From Biancaea sappan (taxonomy: Eukaryota; Streptophyta; Magnoliopsida; Fabales; Fabaceae): DNA of 64,000 bases. The stretch is from positions 11,380,501 through 11,444,500 of the forward strand of contig CM073495.1 of assembly GCA_037074585.1 (NCBI GenBank), read 5' to 3'. This document shows positions 1-10,373 of this stretch, piece by piece; within the stretch, counting starts at the first letter, position 1; the number at the start of each line of letters is the position of its first letter. The notes under the pieces are model-generated. The model had not been told where the DNA came from. It worked only from the letters and a program-made list of their open reading frames with translations, and searched no databases. The translations under genes were made by a program, and so were the position numbers.

Positions 1-87
1 GTGTTGTCTCTTACTTTTTCTTATATATAGTGTTGTCTCCTACTTTTTCTTATATATAGTATTGTCTCCTACCTTTTCTTATATAAA
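1..87. repeat. 29-bp tandem repeat, three units
   Basis: Three consecutive copies of a 29-bp unit built around ttgtctcctactttttctta followed by a short TA run; the third is slightly diverged. The array reaches the left edge, so more units may lie outside. Confidence 0.8.
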
Positions 88-179
88 GTGCTTTATTGGA
101 CATTCTTGTCTTGAGAAGACTAATGAATAAATGTGCCTTCCAATTTAACATTATTTAATGTAGCTAAAATTTTTTTGGG

Positions 180-470
180 TGGTCAAATTTGACTGGTTCA
201 ACAATCTATTGGTTTTTAGGCATGTTCATAGAATTTGAAACAGAATTAGGGATAGAAAAATTCATCTCTCATTTGAGACGGGAAAATTTGTCTCTAATTC
301 CGTCTCTAATTCTGAGATGAAATCTCTTTTTCGTCTCAAGTTTGTTTTTTAGGCCAAGATCAAAGACGGAATATTTTCTGTCTTTGAATCCGTCTCTAAG
401 CAATTAGAGATAAATTAAGCAATTAGAGATAAATTTTTCCATCTCTAATATTTGATTTTCTTGTAATGAG
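180..470. repeat. Inverted gagacgga-type repeats, transposon remnant
   Basis: Short motifs such as gagacgg, tccgtctctaa and attagagata occur many times in both orientations within about 300 bp. This resembles the subterminal repeats of CACTA- or Mutator-like elements. No transposase or clear terminal duplication is visible, so the class is uncertain. Confidence 0.3.
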
Positions 471-1385
471 AAGTATTGTATTTCTTCAGACAAAAATGTT
501 TTAGTATAATATGAAAACAAAAATATTAAACCATGTATATGAAAATATATAATCGCTTCAATATATATATATATACTAGTTCACCCAAATTTCAAGTCAA
601 ATCATAAATTTAATTTACAAAAAAAAAATTCAAGACGCACAGCGTGTAATAGAATGAGTAGTTAAATACATTGAAAAAAAGAAAAAGAACAGAATCCCAT
701 GTTACAAGAGTGGATCCTTGGACAGAAGAAGAAGCATAATCTCGCGATGCAAGCACAAATGATTATTACCATACGAATCAAATGTAGCTAAAACGTTAAC
801 GCACCAGTTGCTAGCTTTCCTACAAATGTGAACACAATATAAATATATTTTTTTATGACAAAAAGTATAGATCACTAACCCCCGAATTAAACAATACAAA
901 ATCTTCCAACTTCATCATTTGCCTACGTTTTCTTCCCATGAAACAAGATGGGTGGGTGTGATTTTTAGCCCAAGAAAGGGGAGAAAGAGACAAAGAAAGA
1001 TGAGTATTTTTAACTATGCATGGCTAGAGCTCATTGACTTGATCTCAGTCTATTTATTTATTGGTTAGGTATGTTTTAATTAGATGTTGAATTTTTGTGA
1101 TATGATGTGAACTTAATTTCCTTTGGATCCTTTCAGAGTTGTTTCATAACAAAGAATTCCCCATTTTTCAATCTTACATGTAAATTAACTTTATTAATAA
1201 AGTCCCAGTTATGTTCAAAGGTTTTATTCGATTTCTTTTTTTTTTTGAACTAGAAAAAAATTAAACAGGAGAGTTAATATATTTCTAAGATATTTCAACA
1301 CCCTTCTATGTTTAAATTAAGAATAATATATTAATTAACTACTTGTGAGCATTATATCAAAATAAAATTCAACTATAATTAAAGA

Positions 1386-1765
1386 AAATAAACTAAATTA
1401 CACTAATCTCCTTTGAGATTTGGCTAAATTGCACATGATGCCCTTCTTGTTAATTTCAAATATTACACATGGATCTCATAATTTTTTAACTCATATTGCA
1501 AAATTTTCTCTCAAATTTAATTAGTTTTTATTAAATAAGTTAAATTTCTACACAAAACGAAAAGTCTAATTTTCTTCTTAAAATGACAATAAATATTGAT
1601 GTGAATAATTTCCAAATTTAATAGTACTATATATGTTATTTTATTTTATTTTTTAAAAAGAAAAATTAGTAACAAAAAAACACTAAAAGAGAACCTACGA
1701 TTTTTAAAACAAGAAGAATATTAGGTATAATCTAATCAAACTTTAATAAGGAACAACCATATATA
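1386..1765. mobile_element. AT-rich MITE-like element, family 1
   Basis: The left end contains aaattacactaatctccttt followed by gagatttggctaaattgcaca. The right end, reverse-complemented, gives a diverged version (aaagtttgattagattatac), so the two ends form long imperfect inverted repeats. The interior is AT-rich and non-coding. Related sequences lie near 2384, 12716, 19290 and 45170. Boundaries are approximate. Confidence 0.4.
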
Positions 1766-1959
1766 ATTGTTTAGAAAAAAGGTAAAAAGTGTAATGATAT
1801 TGATTTTGAATGATCTTTCAGAATTTATTAAAGCAAACTTGCAAGAAAAAATGCAAATGAATATATTTGATGTAGACCTTGTAATAAAGTCAAACTTTTG
1901 GTGTGCCTAGTAGAGATGGTTTGCTTGCTTGCAGAAGAAATAAAGCATCCAAGTGATGA

Positions 1960-2250
1960 TGATAGATAGATAGATAGATATGAAAATTGAGAGATGATAT
2001 GAGTGTAAGTGTGTGAATGGTCCCAAAGAAGCTAGCAAATCACGTGCATAGATGCATCAAAGTTCGTAGACACATCAGAAAAAGCAAAGCATAGTTGACA
2101 GTACTAAAACGACAGAGAATATCTTATTGCCATTTCTAAACAAACCCTAAGAAAAAAGAGACATCATCATCAGTTTCAGTTTGTGAGACGACGGTGATAT
2201 ATAGCCTTCAAATTCCTTATGGCGAAGGATCCAATGCACCCACCATATTA

Positions 2251-2262
<12 letters not shown>
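1960..2262. other. Intergenic DNA, no gene seen
   Basis: Contains a short GATA run (around 1963-1980) and no convincing open frame or repeat boundary. Confidence 0.5.

Positions 2263-2297
<35 letters not shown>
2262..2297. repeat. (CT)n microsatellite
   Basis: An uninterrupted CT run of about 35 bp, roughly 1 kb upstream of the SMR-like gene. Confidence 0.95.
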
Positions 2298-2302
<5 letters not shown>

Positions 2303-2383
2303 AACACAAATATGGAAAGATTGAAAAACATATCCTACAAAAGTCTTAGGATACTAGAGATTTATTCTGAAGATAAATTACTC

Positions 2384-2657
2384 TAATTAGTCTTAAAGTT
2401 TGGCTCAATTATATTTAGCATTTCCATAGTTTTTTTTTTGATGTTGAAATTAAGTTTTTATACAACATGTGTTCTTTCCAGTAATAAAATTAAAAAAATA
2501 ATTTTATTGCCATATTAAAAGTAAATCTATAATTTCATGTTAGATGTTGATATTATTTAATTTTTTATTGTCATATTAAAAATAAAACCATAGCCTCATG
2601 TTGTATGCAGAAAGTTAATTAATTTCATAGAGAATATAAACCGGATGAAAAGTTTCT

Positions 2658-2704
<47 letters not shown>

Positions 2705-2790
2705 AAGGTCAAGGGAGGTAATATTTGAAACTAGAGGGTGTTAAGTGTAATTTAACCAAACTTCGTAGAATGTTGGTATAATATAATGTA
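2384..2790. mobile_element. MITE-like element, family 1, with (AT)n core
   Basis: The left end resembles the reverse complement of the right end (around taatttaaccaaacttcg), giving long imperfect terminal inverted repeats. The interior is AT-rich and includes an (AT)n tract at about 2661-2702. Internal phrases such as tgttctttccagtaataaaa recur near 12.8 and 45.2 kb, so this is a dispersed family. Confidence 0.45.
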
Positions 2791-3208
2791 TCCTTTATTT
2801 TATCAAGCTTGTCTTATTTTTACTTTCAAAATAGTCTAACATTTTTTATGTACAGTACAATTCATTTTTCATTTCTATTTTTGCTTGGTAGTTAATACAC
2901 CTCAAAACATGGAAATATAAAATTAGATTAGAGTGTAGCATGTCTTAAAATTACAAAATAAAAAATATATATCTAAAAATAAAAAAGAACCATGTAATTA
3001 ATTTTAAGAGAGGGGAGTGTAATCTGTTCTAAAACATAAAATCTATGTGTCCTTATATGTTACTCATTTAGTTTATTTCCTCTCAAGGTGAAACTTTAAC
3101 CACATTTAAATTCCCAGAAGAAAAAAGTACAGGCAAAGAAGCTAGCCAAGTGACGAAATCACTAAAAAAATAAAAAAGAATAAAGTGGAAAAAGAGTGTG
3201 ATCCGATG

Positions 3209-3286
3209 ATAAATATATATTAGTATTACACATCCTTTTGCATTTCTATAACCAACCTTCCTAACTGCTTCTTTCTCCTCCTCTCG

Positions 3287-3322
<36 letters not shown>
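3209..3322 (+). promoter_or_regulatory. Probable promoter and CT-rich leader of the SMR-like gene
   Basis: An AT box (aaatatatat, 3211-3220) lies about 125 bp upstream of the first ATG. A CT-rich leader with a (CT)n run at about 3289-3322 follows, then TTC repeats up to the start codon. CT-rich leaders are common in plant 5' UTRs. The assignment rests on position only. Confidence 0.35.
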
Positions 3323-3325
<3 letters not shown>

Positions 3326-3341
3326 TCTTCTTTTCCTCTTC

Positions 3342-3788
3342 ATGTACTCAGAAACCCATCATATCGTCTTCTCAGCTATGCCAACTCCAGATCAACTCCA
3401 AGAAGATATGGACAAATTCCAATTCCAAGTTGCAGAAAGACCCATCTCGAAGTTTCATGACGAGAGCGATTCAAAGAGTAATTCAGAGTCTCATTCCAGG
3501 GCCCAGCAAGCAGAAAAGAAAGCAGAAGAAGAAAAAGAAGAAGATGATGATGGGTTCAGAACTCCAACTTCTTTGGAACACAGAATCCCAGAGGCCAAAC
3601 AGTGTCCTCCTCCACCGAGAAAAATCAAATCATCTCTCAAAAGAAAAGCCAATTCAACCACTTCCTTCACATCTAGAATTAGAAACCCACTCGATCTCTC
3701 CAAAGACCTTAATTTACTGTTGTTCCCAACCCAACATAACCCACTTCCAGATTCTCGTCAAAACCCCAAGAAATCTCGCAGAAAGTAG
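3342..3788 (+). CDS. SIAMESE-RELATED-type cyclin-dependent kinase inhibitor
   Basis: Intronless 148-aa protein. The diagnostic part is an acidic run followed by DDGFRTPTSLEHRIP (about residues 69-83) and then CPPPPRK (about 88-94). These are the two signature blocks of the plant SIM/SMR family, small nuclear proteins that bind cyclin-CDK complexes, restrain mitosis and promote endoreduplication. An acidic, Lys/Glu-rich stretch (about 57-69), a basic patch SSLKRK (about 97-102) and a Leu-rich C-terminal segment (LSKDLNLLLF) fit the family. Size is within the family's usual 80-150 aa. The start is either 3342 or the in-frame ATG at 3378 (MPTPDQLQED); the second would give 136 aa. I cannot assign a particular SMR number. 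No neighbouring gene is functionally linked. Confidence 0.85.
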   Translation: MYSETHHIVFSAMPTPDQLQEDMDKFQFQVAERPISKFHDESDSKSNSESHSRAQQAEKKAEEEKEEDDDGFRTPTSLEHRIPEAKQCPPPPRKIKSSLKRKANSTTSFTSRIRNPLDLSKDLNLLLFPTQHNPLPDSRQNPKKSRRK

Positions 3789-3789
3789 G

Positions 3790-4355
3790 ACCACAAGTAA
3801 GTCCCACTCCCACATCTGTAAATTTTGTTAGCATCCCACACTATTTAACGAGCTGCGATCACAGACCTCTATGACAGTATGACCAACATACGTAGTGGTG
3901 AGCTTAACACTATCTTAATTACTCTAAGTTATAAGATATTACATATGGGTCAATGTCAATCTACTATAATTAAGTAATCATAATCACTAATTCTCAAAAT
4001 TGAATTTGCCAACAAATTTTCAGGTGCAATTGCAATATGGTTATGGTGGATGGATGGCTGCCTGTAGCCTAATGGGGTACGAGATTTAAAACACCTTGGA
4101 TCTACTGATGTTGTTCTTTTTGTTTTGAACGTTGTCTAAAGCGCTTGGGATGGTGTAAAGTGAAAAAGAATATTGAGTAATAATGTGAAGATTTTGTGTA
4201 ACTCTTGTCGTAGAAGTTTGAACTTCACTGCTCTCCGACAGGCTTCTTTTGTTCTTAACTTATTGTTTAGGTCTCTGTTTGTTCGCTTTATTATCTTCTA
4301 AAGCAAGAGAACTTATTCCCGTAGATCTATCTATTGTACACACACACACACACAC
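3790..4355. other. 3' flank of the SMR-like gene
   Basis: Likely 3' UTR and intergenic DNA. A (CA)n run occurs at about 4339-4358. No other gene is seen. Confidence 0.5.
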
Positions 4356-4356
4356 A

Positions 4357-4678
4357 CATATTACACTCTTATATTTTAGAAATGTACACTCTCCTTGTAT
4401 TTATAAGATGCATTGTATTTTAGTTTAATTTTATATTTTTCACATCTGGATGTCTATTACGATTCATTCTTTAATGTTTGATAACTAAAGCTATAATTTT
4501 TTTTTAATAACTAAGATACCATCTATAAACCCTAAGTACATATTAGGTATTTTTTTTTTGTACAAGAAAACAAAATGTTTGTGATATCCTTTTTGTTGTT
4601 AATCAATATTGTTAGTTATACTTTAATTAGATTAATGAATAATATTTTAGTAAAAGGATATGTAGTATTAAATTACTA

Positions 4679-4722
<44 letters not shown>

Positions 4723-4925
4723 GACTATGACATACTTCTGTTTGGTGAAAAACTATAACAAAATTTTTACCATGAAAAATATAAGATTTAACTAAGGTAT
4801 AAAGTATCTTATTTAGTTATAGAAGAGGGAATGGGAGTACATATTATAAAAAAATATAGAGGTGAGAATCCTGTAATTTTAAAAATGTACAGAGAAGAAA
4901 AGTGTAATTTACTCTTTTAAAAAAA
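4357..4925. mobile_element. MITE-like element with (AAT)n interior
   Basis: The left end (attacactcttatattttag, then aaatgtacactctcc) matches the reverse complement of the right end (aaaaatgtacagagaagaaa, then agtgtaatttactc). An AAT/TAA microsatellite lies at about 4679-4720. Non-coding; class unknown. Confidence 0.35.
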
Positions 4926-5705
4926 ATGAAGATTCATCTTATAATTAAAGCGTTAGATCTCATCTGGGTTTAGTTGTCTTTCTGAATTATGAAAGATTCT
5001 TCCTTCCGTTGTACGCTTAGAGAAGTTGTCTTCGGGTTTCTTAAAAGAGAGAGAGGAATTGTAGCAGAAGCACCACTTGTTAATGCCTGGAATCATTATA
5101 TTCTTCTATATCTTGCCTATTATTAATCATGCTTCTATATAAATATACGGTTTTTTATTTTAAAAAATTCCCTCGTTATGAGTATTGAAAATTTTTATGT
5201 ATTAATTCAAAGTTTCAATTTACGGAGGAGCTCAAGTCTCTAGCACCAACGCTTTTTATTACCGTCCAACCGTTATTGAGGTTATTGCTTCTGTTTATTA
5301 TATAATGACTGAAGCTAACTTCGGTTGATTAATCTGATCAGTTCATCAATGGTTGATAAGTATGATGGTCCTAATGATGATCTTGCATGTATTTTGTGTG
5401 TATCTCACTGGTAATTTTAAAAAACCTTGTGAAATATCTTGAGTTGGCTCCTTTTCTTCAAAGAATAAGAGCGTCTTGTTTTCCTTGTGACTTGTTGGAT
5501 GACTCATCTAATGACTAGCGTGTAGCTGGCTTTCCAAAAAAAAAAATTCGACAGCAATCATATAATTTGATGATTCTCTTGTAAACATGAAGGAATCTAT
5601 GCGCACCCCAAATTCATACTTGTTTACAAGATTAATATAAATCTTTAATATTCTCTACGGATAATCAACTAACTGTTTTCAAAGAGTGACAAACATCCTC
5701 TGCGC
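4926..5705. other. Intergenic DNA, no gene seen
   Basis: No open frame with recognisable content and no clear repeat boundary. Confidence 0.5.
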
Positions 5706-5708
5706 AAT

Positions 5709-6052
5709 GTGGATCACCTCCAGCGCCCACAGGCGCTAGAGGGACGTTTTTAGTTTACAAATTATTTTTTATAATTATTAATTGATCTAATAATAATTAT
5801 AAACATAATAATAAATATAGAATATATAATTGCAAATTTTTTTTAAAAAAATAAAATTAACATTTAGACTTTGAATTGGGACAAAATTGACACAAAACAA
5901 ATATTAAGAATGAAATTAAAATGAAAATAAATTAATATGATATATTTGTAGTAAAAGAATTGTAAAATCAATTAGTATAATTATAAAAAAAGGTTATTTT
6001 AAAAAAAAATACTAGAGCTAGACCTTTCAGTGCTCTTTGATCCACATCCCTC
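5709..6052. mobile_element. Candidate MITE with about 35-bp inverted ends
   Basis: The left end runs atgtggatcacctccagcgc, then ccacaggcgctagag. The right end reads tctagctctagta when reverse-complemented after atgtggatcaaagagcactg. The interior is AT-only. No target duplication is certain. Confidence 0.3.
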
Positions 6053-6753
6053 TAATGGGTACTCTATTACTGTCTTGAAAGGAAAGTTGGAAAATATTCA
6101 TGTCGTATAAAATGTTATTAATTATTGCAAAATTGATTTTGATTCACTCTAATGCTAATCTTTTTTTTTTAAACTATCTAGTATGAAATTAAAATATCAA
6201 TTAATTGTATACAACTAACGAAGGTTGAATTTAATGGAAAAGATTAAGTTTCTTGCAAAACAACAAATCAAGATTCAAATTTTTATTAAGAGAGAAGTGT
6301 TCACATTTAATATCTATTGATATTTAAAGTAAAATTGTCTCAAATTAAAAATACTAAGAAAAATAAATCAAGATTTTCTGTCTGATGCATAGGCTAGACA
6401 AAATAAGTATCCAATTTACCGAAATCATCACTTGCCCGAAAGTAATTGAGATTGTTTCGGTTAAAATAAAAAAACAAAAAAGCCTCCATGCATAAAGATA
6501 GCAGATAATAAAAAAATTGAGGATATTGATGACCAATATGTAAAATAAAAAAATAAATACTCAGATGTAGACAGATTCTTGATTAATTCAGTATCATGTG
6601 AATATATGGAGATTTGGCAGTAGATCATGGAGAGTAGTGTGTAAACAGTTCATTATTTGCATGACGTGTTAGTCTAACAATATGGTACCTCATCATAGAT
6701 CTAAGTTATGGCAAACATGAGACATACAACAACGTGCAGATTTCTAATTGATA

Positions 6754-6862
<109 letters not shown>

Positions 6863-7194
6863 ATTTGACTTTCTCTTCATGATATCAACATGCATGCCAT
6901 CTATAACCATCTTTCAATCCAACTACTCATATATGAATTCCGGAATCATCAAAAGACGCTTACTATGTTGAAAATTTAAATAATTATAAAAATAATTTTA
7001 ACACACCACGCGAACGAGTTTAATTTAAGGAAAAAAATTTATATAAAATTATTTATATCTTTATTATCAAATTTTTCGCTAAAAGATAAAACATATATAA
7101 ATTTTTTTTTAAAAAAACTATTTATACAATGATGAGTTGTAAAAAGTATATAGTTACTTTTTTAAGATTATACTTTGTCGTGTTCTGATTAAAG

Positions 7195-7630
7195 CGATGT
7201 TCAGAGAATTGAACTAAATGAGCCGGTTTAACAGAAAAATCGATAAATTGATTAAGAAATTAGTTCAGTTTGAACTAATGAACTGGTAAAAAACCAGTCG
7301 AACCGGTAAAACCAATTAGTTTAACCAATTTAATTTGTTTTTGAATTTTTTAAATGTTTACTTCATATTATTATGTATCTTTAAGAAATCTCAAAAAATT
7401 GAAGTTATTAGAATTGATATAAATATATATATGCAACCTAAAATATTTTAATATTATATATTTTAATATTTTAATATATGCCATTTATATATTAATTATA
7501 TATTTTAATATATTTTAAGTACCAACAATTTAATCGTGATTTGATTACAATTAGACCATTTATCTTTGAATAAGTGTCTTAATCGATTCAATGATCGATC
7601 CAATTTTTTAAATCTTGAATTAAATAATCA
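7195..7630. repeat. Repeat with aaccggtt-type motifs
   Basis: Begins with tgttcagagaattgaactaa and has several copies of ccggttt/aaccggt in both orientations. The rest is AT-rich. It resembles ends of hAT- or Mutator-derived MITEs; see the related right-hand sequence near 9.6 kb. Confidence 0.3.
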
Positions 7631-7831
7631 TATATTTATTATATTTTGATTGAAGAACTTAATCATAAATATATAAAAAATTTCCCCAATCTTTTTTTTC
7701 CTTAGTGTAATCTTCTTACAAAATTAACATGCACCTATTGTCTATCTACTTAGCAAGATATGTCATCGTTCTTTCTGAATCTCACAATTATATCTAGTAA
7801 GATTCCGTTTGATTTATTAGTGAAAATTCAT

Positions 7832-7836
<5 letters not shown>

Positions 7837-7892
<56 letters not shown>
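7837..7892. repeat. (CA)n(TA)n microsatellite
   Basis: A CA run followed directly by a TA run, about 55 bp in all. Confidence 0.95.
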
Positions 7893-7898
<6 letters not shown>

Positions 7899-8465
7899 TT
7901 TGCTATGTTAAAAATAATTTCTGCTTTGCTTTTTTTTTTTTGGGGCCACTATTTTGCTTTTCATTGCTGTGGGTTTATCAATGCCAATGTAATACTCGAA
8001 ATTGCTGTAAAAATCCATCATGAACTGCATTTGGATCCAAATAAGTTGTGTTAAGATGGGGCCCAAGACAAAGCGCATGTCGGTATGTTTATTTGGGCCT
8101 AAAAGTTTTAAAAGGGCCTGTACTTAAATTTATAGATGAAATGGACTTTCTCGGATTTCTGCCCAACTTTGTTTTCTTTTAATTTGGGATGCGCGGCGCC
8201 TTTATCTAAGATTTTGAAACCTGAAAACATCCATGCTTTATTTTTTTTTTGGGACGGAGAAGGTATTTATGCTTATCATAAAAAATGATTTAATTTTTGG
8301 ACCAAGGATTGGATCTTTTCTTTTTTCAGCTAAAGTTGGACCAAATTTTTTATTTTTTAAGAAAGTAAACCCACACAATCTATCATTTGTTTAAGGTTTT
8401 TAAAATCAGATTAGTCAATAAATCAATGAAGATAGTAATTTAAAGTTTATTAGTTCGACCGAGTT
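7893..8465. other. Intergenic DNA, no gene seen
   Basis: Contains T-rich stretches and no supported coding region. Confidence 0.45.
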
Positions 8466-8470
8466 GAATT

Positions 8471-9243
8471 TGTTGGATAAAATTTGGAAACCAGTAGGGA
8501 GTAATCTGAGTCGCGTCTTTGTAGTAGACATTGTTGTTAAGGAAATTATTTCGCGACCACAGCAAGAGTACTGCGTGTACAGAACTCCCTCTAGGATTAA
8601 ACAAATTCCTCTGAGAAAATATTCTCAAGCCACAGAACAACAAAAAATAAAGAGACGTAACCCAGAAAGTGAGAGAGGGAGAGAAGAGAGGATCAGAATG
8701 CTTTATGAGTTGGTGTGTAAAATGAGAGGGAGGAGCCCTCCTTTTATAGTCGCTGAGGCAGACAAAAATGTTTAATAAAATTAAAATTCGGTTATGAAAA
8801 TCAATGGACAGTTTCAGAAATTAATGGGCAGTTTCAGAAATTTAATAGGGAGTTTTTAAATATATTTAAAATAAAGAAACATAAAACCGCCAGTCCTTAA
8901 TTTTCTGACATTAATCCAATTAATTTTCGTAAGTGTAAAATTCACCTATGCTCAGGTAAGCGAAAATAAATTAAGTTAAAAAAATTATTTCTTCAGAGAA
9001 AAATTAAACTGGTCCGATTCATTGCACGCGCAAGGGAGGGGGGCAAATTGGATGATTTGCACTGCAGTAGCTTGAATCCAGATGGACTTATGTGCGTGAG
9101 AGCCCACCTCTTCCCAAGCTCTTTATTAGCCTACTAACACATGTTAGTATATAAACTCTCTTCCCCTGCTTGCTCCAAACAATGTGGGACTTTTAGATTT
9201 CTCTTTTGAAATATTAAGCCTTTATAAGGCTATTTTTACAACA
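8471..9243 (-). mobile_element. Probable solo LTR, Copia-like
   Basis: On the minus strand the segment starts TGTTGTAAAA and ends CCAACA. It has an AGTCCCACATTG block near its start (typical of several plant Copia LTRs) and a TATA box (ctataaaaggaggg, near 8748-8735) followed by a CT-rich leader. The five bases outside each end are gaatt (8466-8470) and aaatt (9244-9248), a target duplication with one mismatch. The open frames inside are parts of the LTR, not genes. No second copy is present in the window. Confidence 0.6.
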
Positions 9244-9262
9244 AAATTATGGTTGAATTAGA

Positions 9263-9300
<38 letters not shown>

Positions 9301-10368
9301 GTTTTATACATAAAAAAAATCTAATATAATAAATTAATAAATTTTTTTATGTTATGGTTTGACAAACTTACAAAGAGTTTAGACAAGAAACAAAATGTAC
9401 AATTAGTTACAAAATATCATATCAATGGCTCCTTTATAAAAAATAACACATTAATACTCATAAAATATATGAAAAAATGTATAAAAAATAAAAAAAAACA
9501 AGAATAAAACTAAAATTTATTTAACCATTAAATTGTCTAATCTTATTGTTTTGACAGGTTTAACTAATTTATTGGGTTAAATTAAACTATTCATATGATC
9601 AATTCATTAATTTTTTGATTAGATCAACCGGTTTAATCAAGTTATCTGAACAATGCATTTCTTGCACATTATTTGTTTTATTTTAATCCAAATAAAAATT
9701 CTAATGGAATAATTTTTTAATGAAACAAATAGATTACTTTAATTGAGGTGATGTGGTCGCAAATAATTGAGTAAACTTTGTAATAGTTGAAATCATGAAC
9801 ACGTCTTTCCTTATTATTTTATGATTTCTAGTTACTTGGTGAACACATTGGGGAGGGCGTCATTTATTAAAACCAAAAATATTATTCCAAAGAAAAAAAA
9901 TTAGTACGAGGAGAAGCATGGTCAAAAAGGCTTTGATTTTATAGGAAGGAAAAGATACTACAGAGAATTAAGAAGGCAGGAATCGACAAGTAAACAAGAC
10001 ACCAGAATTCATGATGCAAAGGCAAGCATTCAACAGACAACTTAATAACACTTAAAATTAAAGATAAAAAATATTTTAACTTCAACAAATAAAAATTAAT
10101 AAATTGTATTATTATGCAGTTTCTGAAGAGAATTTATTGACCATGTAAACGGTGACTGACTATTTTCTAAGTAGAAATAAAAAAGGTTAAAAATAAAACG
10201 TGGCAAGTAGTGATAGGCACGTCACTATAGAAAGAGTGACGTGGCAGTCGTGGTCTCCACTTCATGCTAACTCAACAAGCAAAGTCACACAGAAACCAAA
10301 CCTTGACCCTATTATCATGCTAAGAGAATACATTAACCCTTTCTATTTTTTTTTTAAATAAAGATTGA
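9244..10368. other. Intergenic DNA with a short repeat end
   Basis: Holds a (GT)n(AT)n microsatellite at about 9263-9300. Near 9600-9655, aaccggtttaatcaagttat followed by ctgaaca looks like the mirror image of the start of the repeat at 7195. No gene seen. Confidence 0.45.
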
Positions 10369-10373
10369 CTTAA

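Noticed and set aside
3430..3831. Alternative frame overlapping the SMR-like gene
   Set aside because: Lys-rich shadow; the 3342 frame holds the SMR signature blocks.
8464..8775. Plus-strand frame of 103 codons
   Set aside because: It lies inside a TG...CA segment with a minus-strand TATA box and leader; better explained as LTR sequence.
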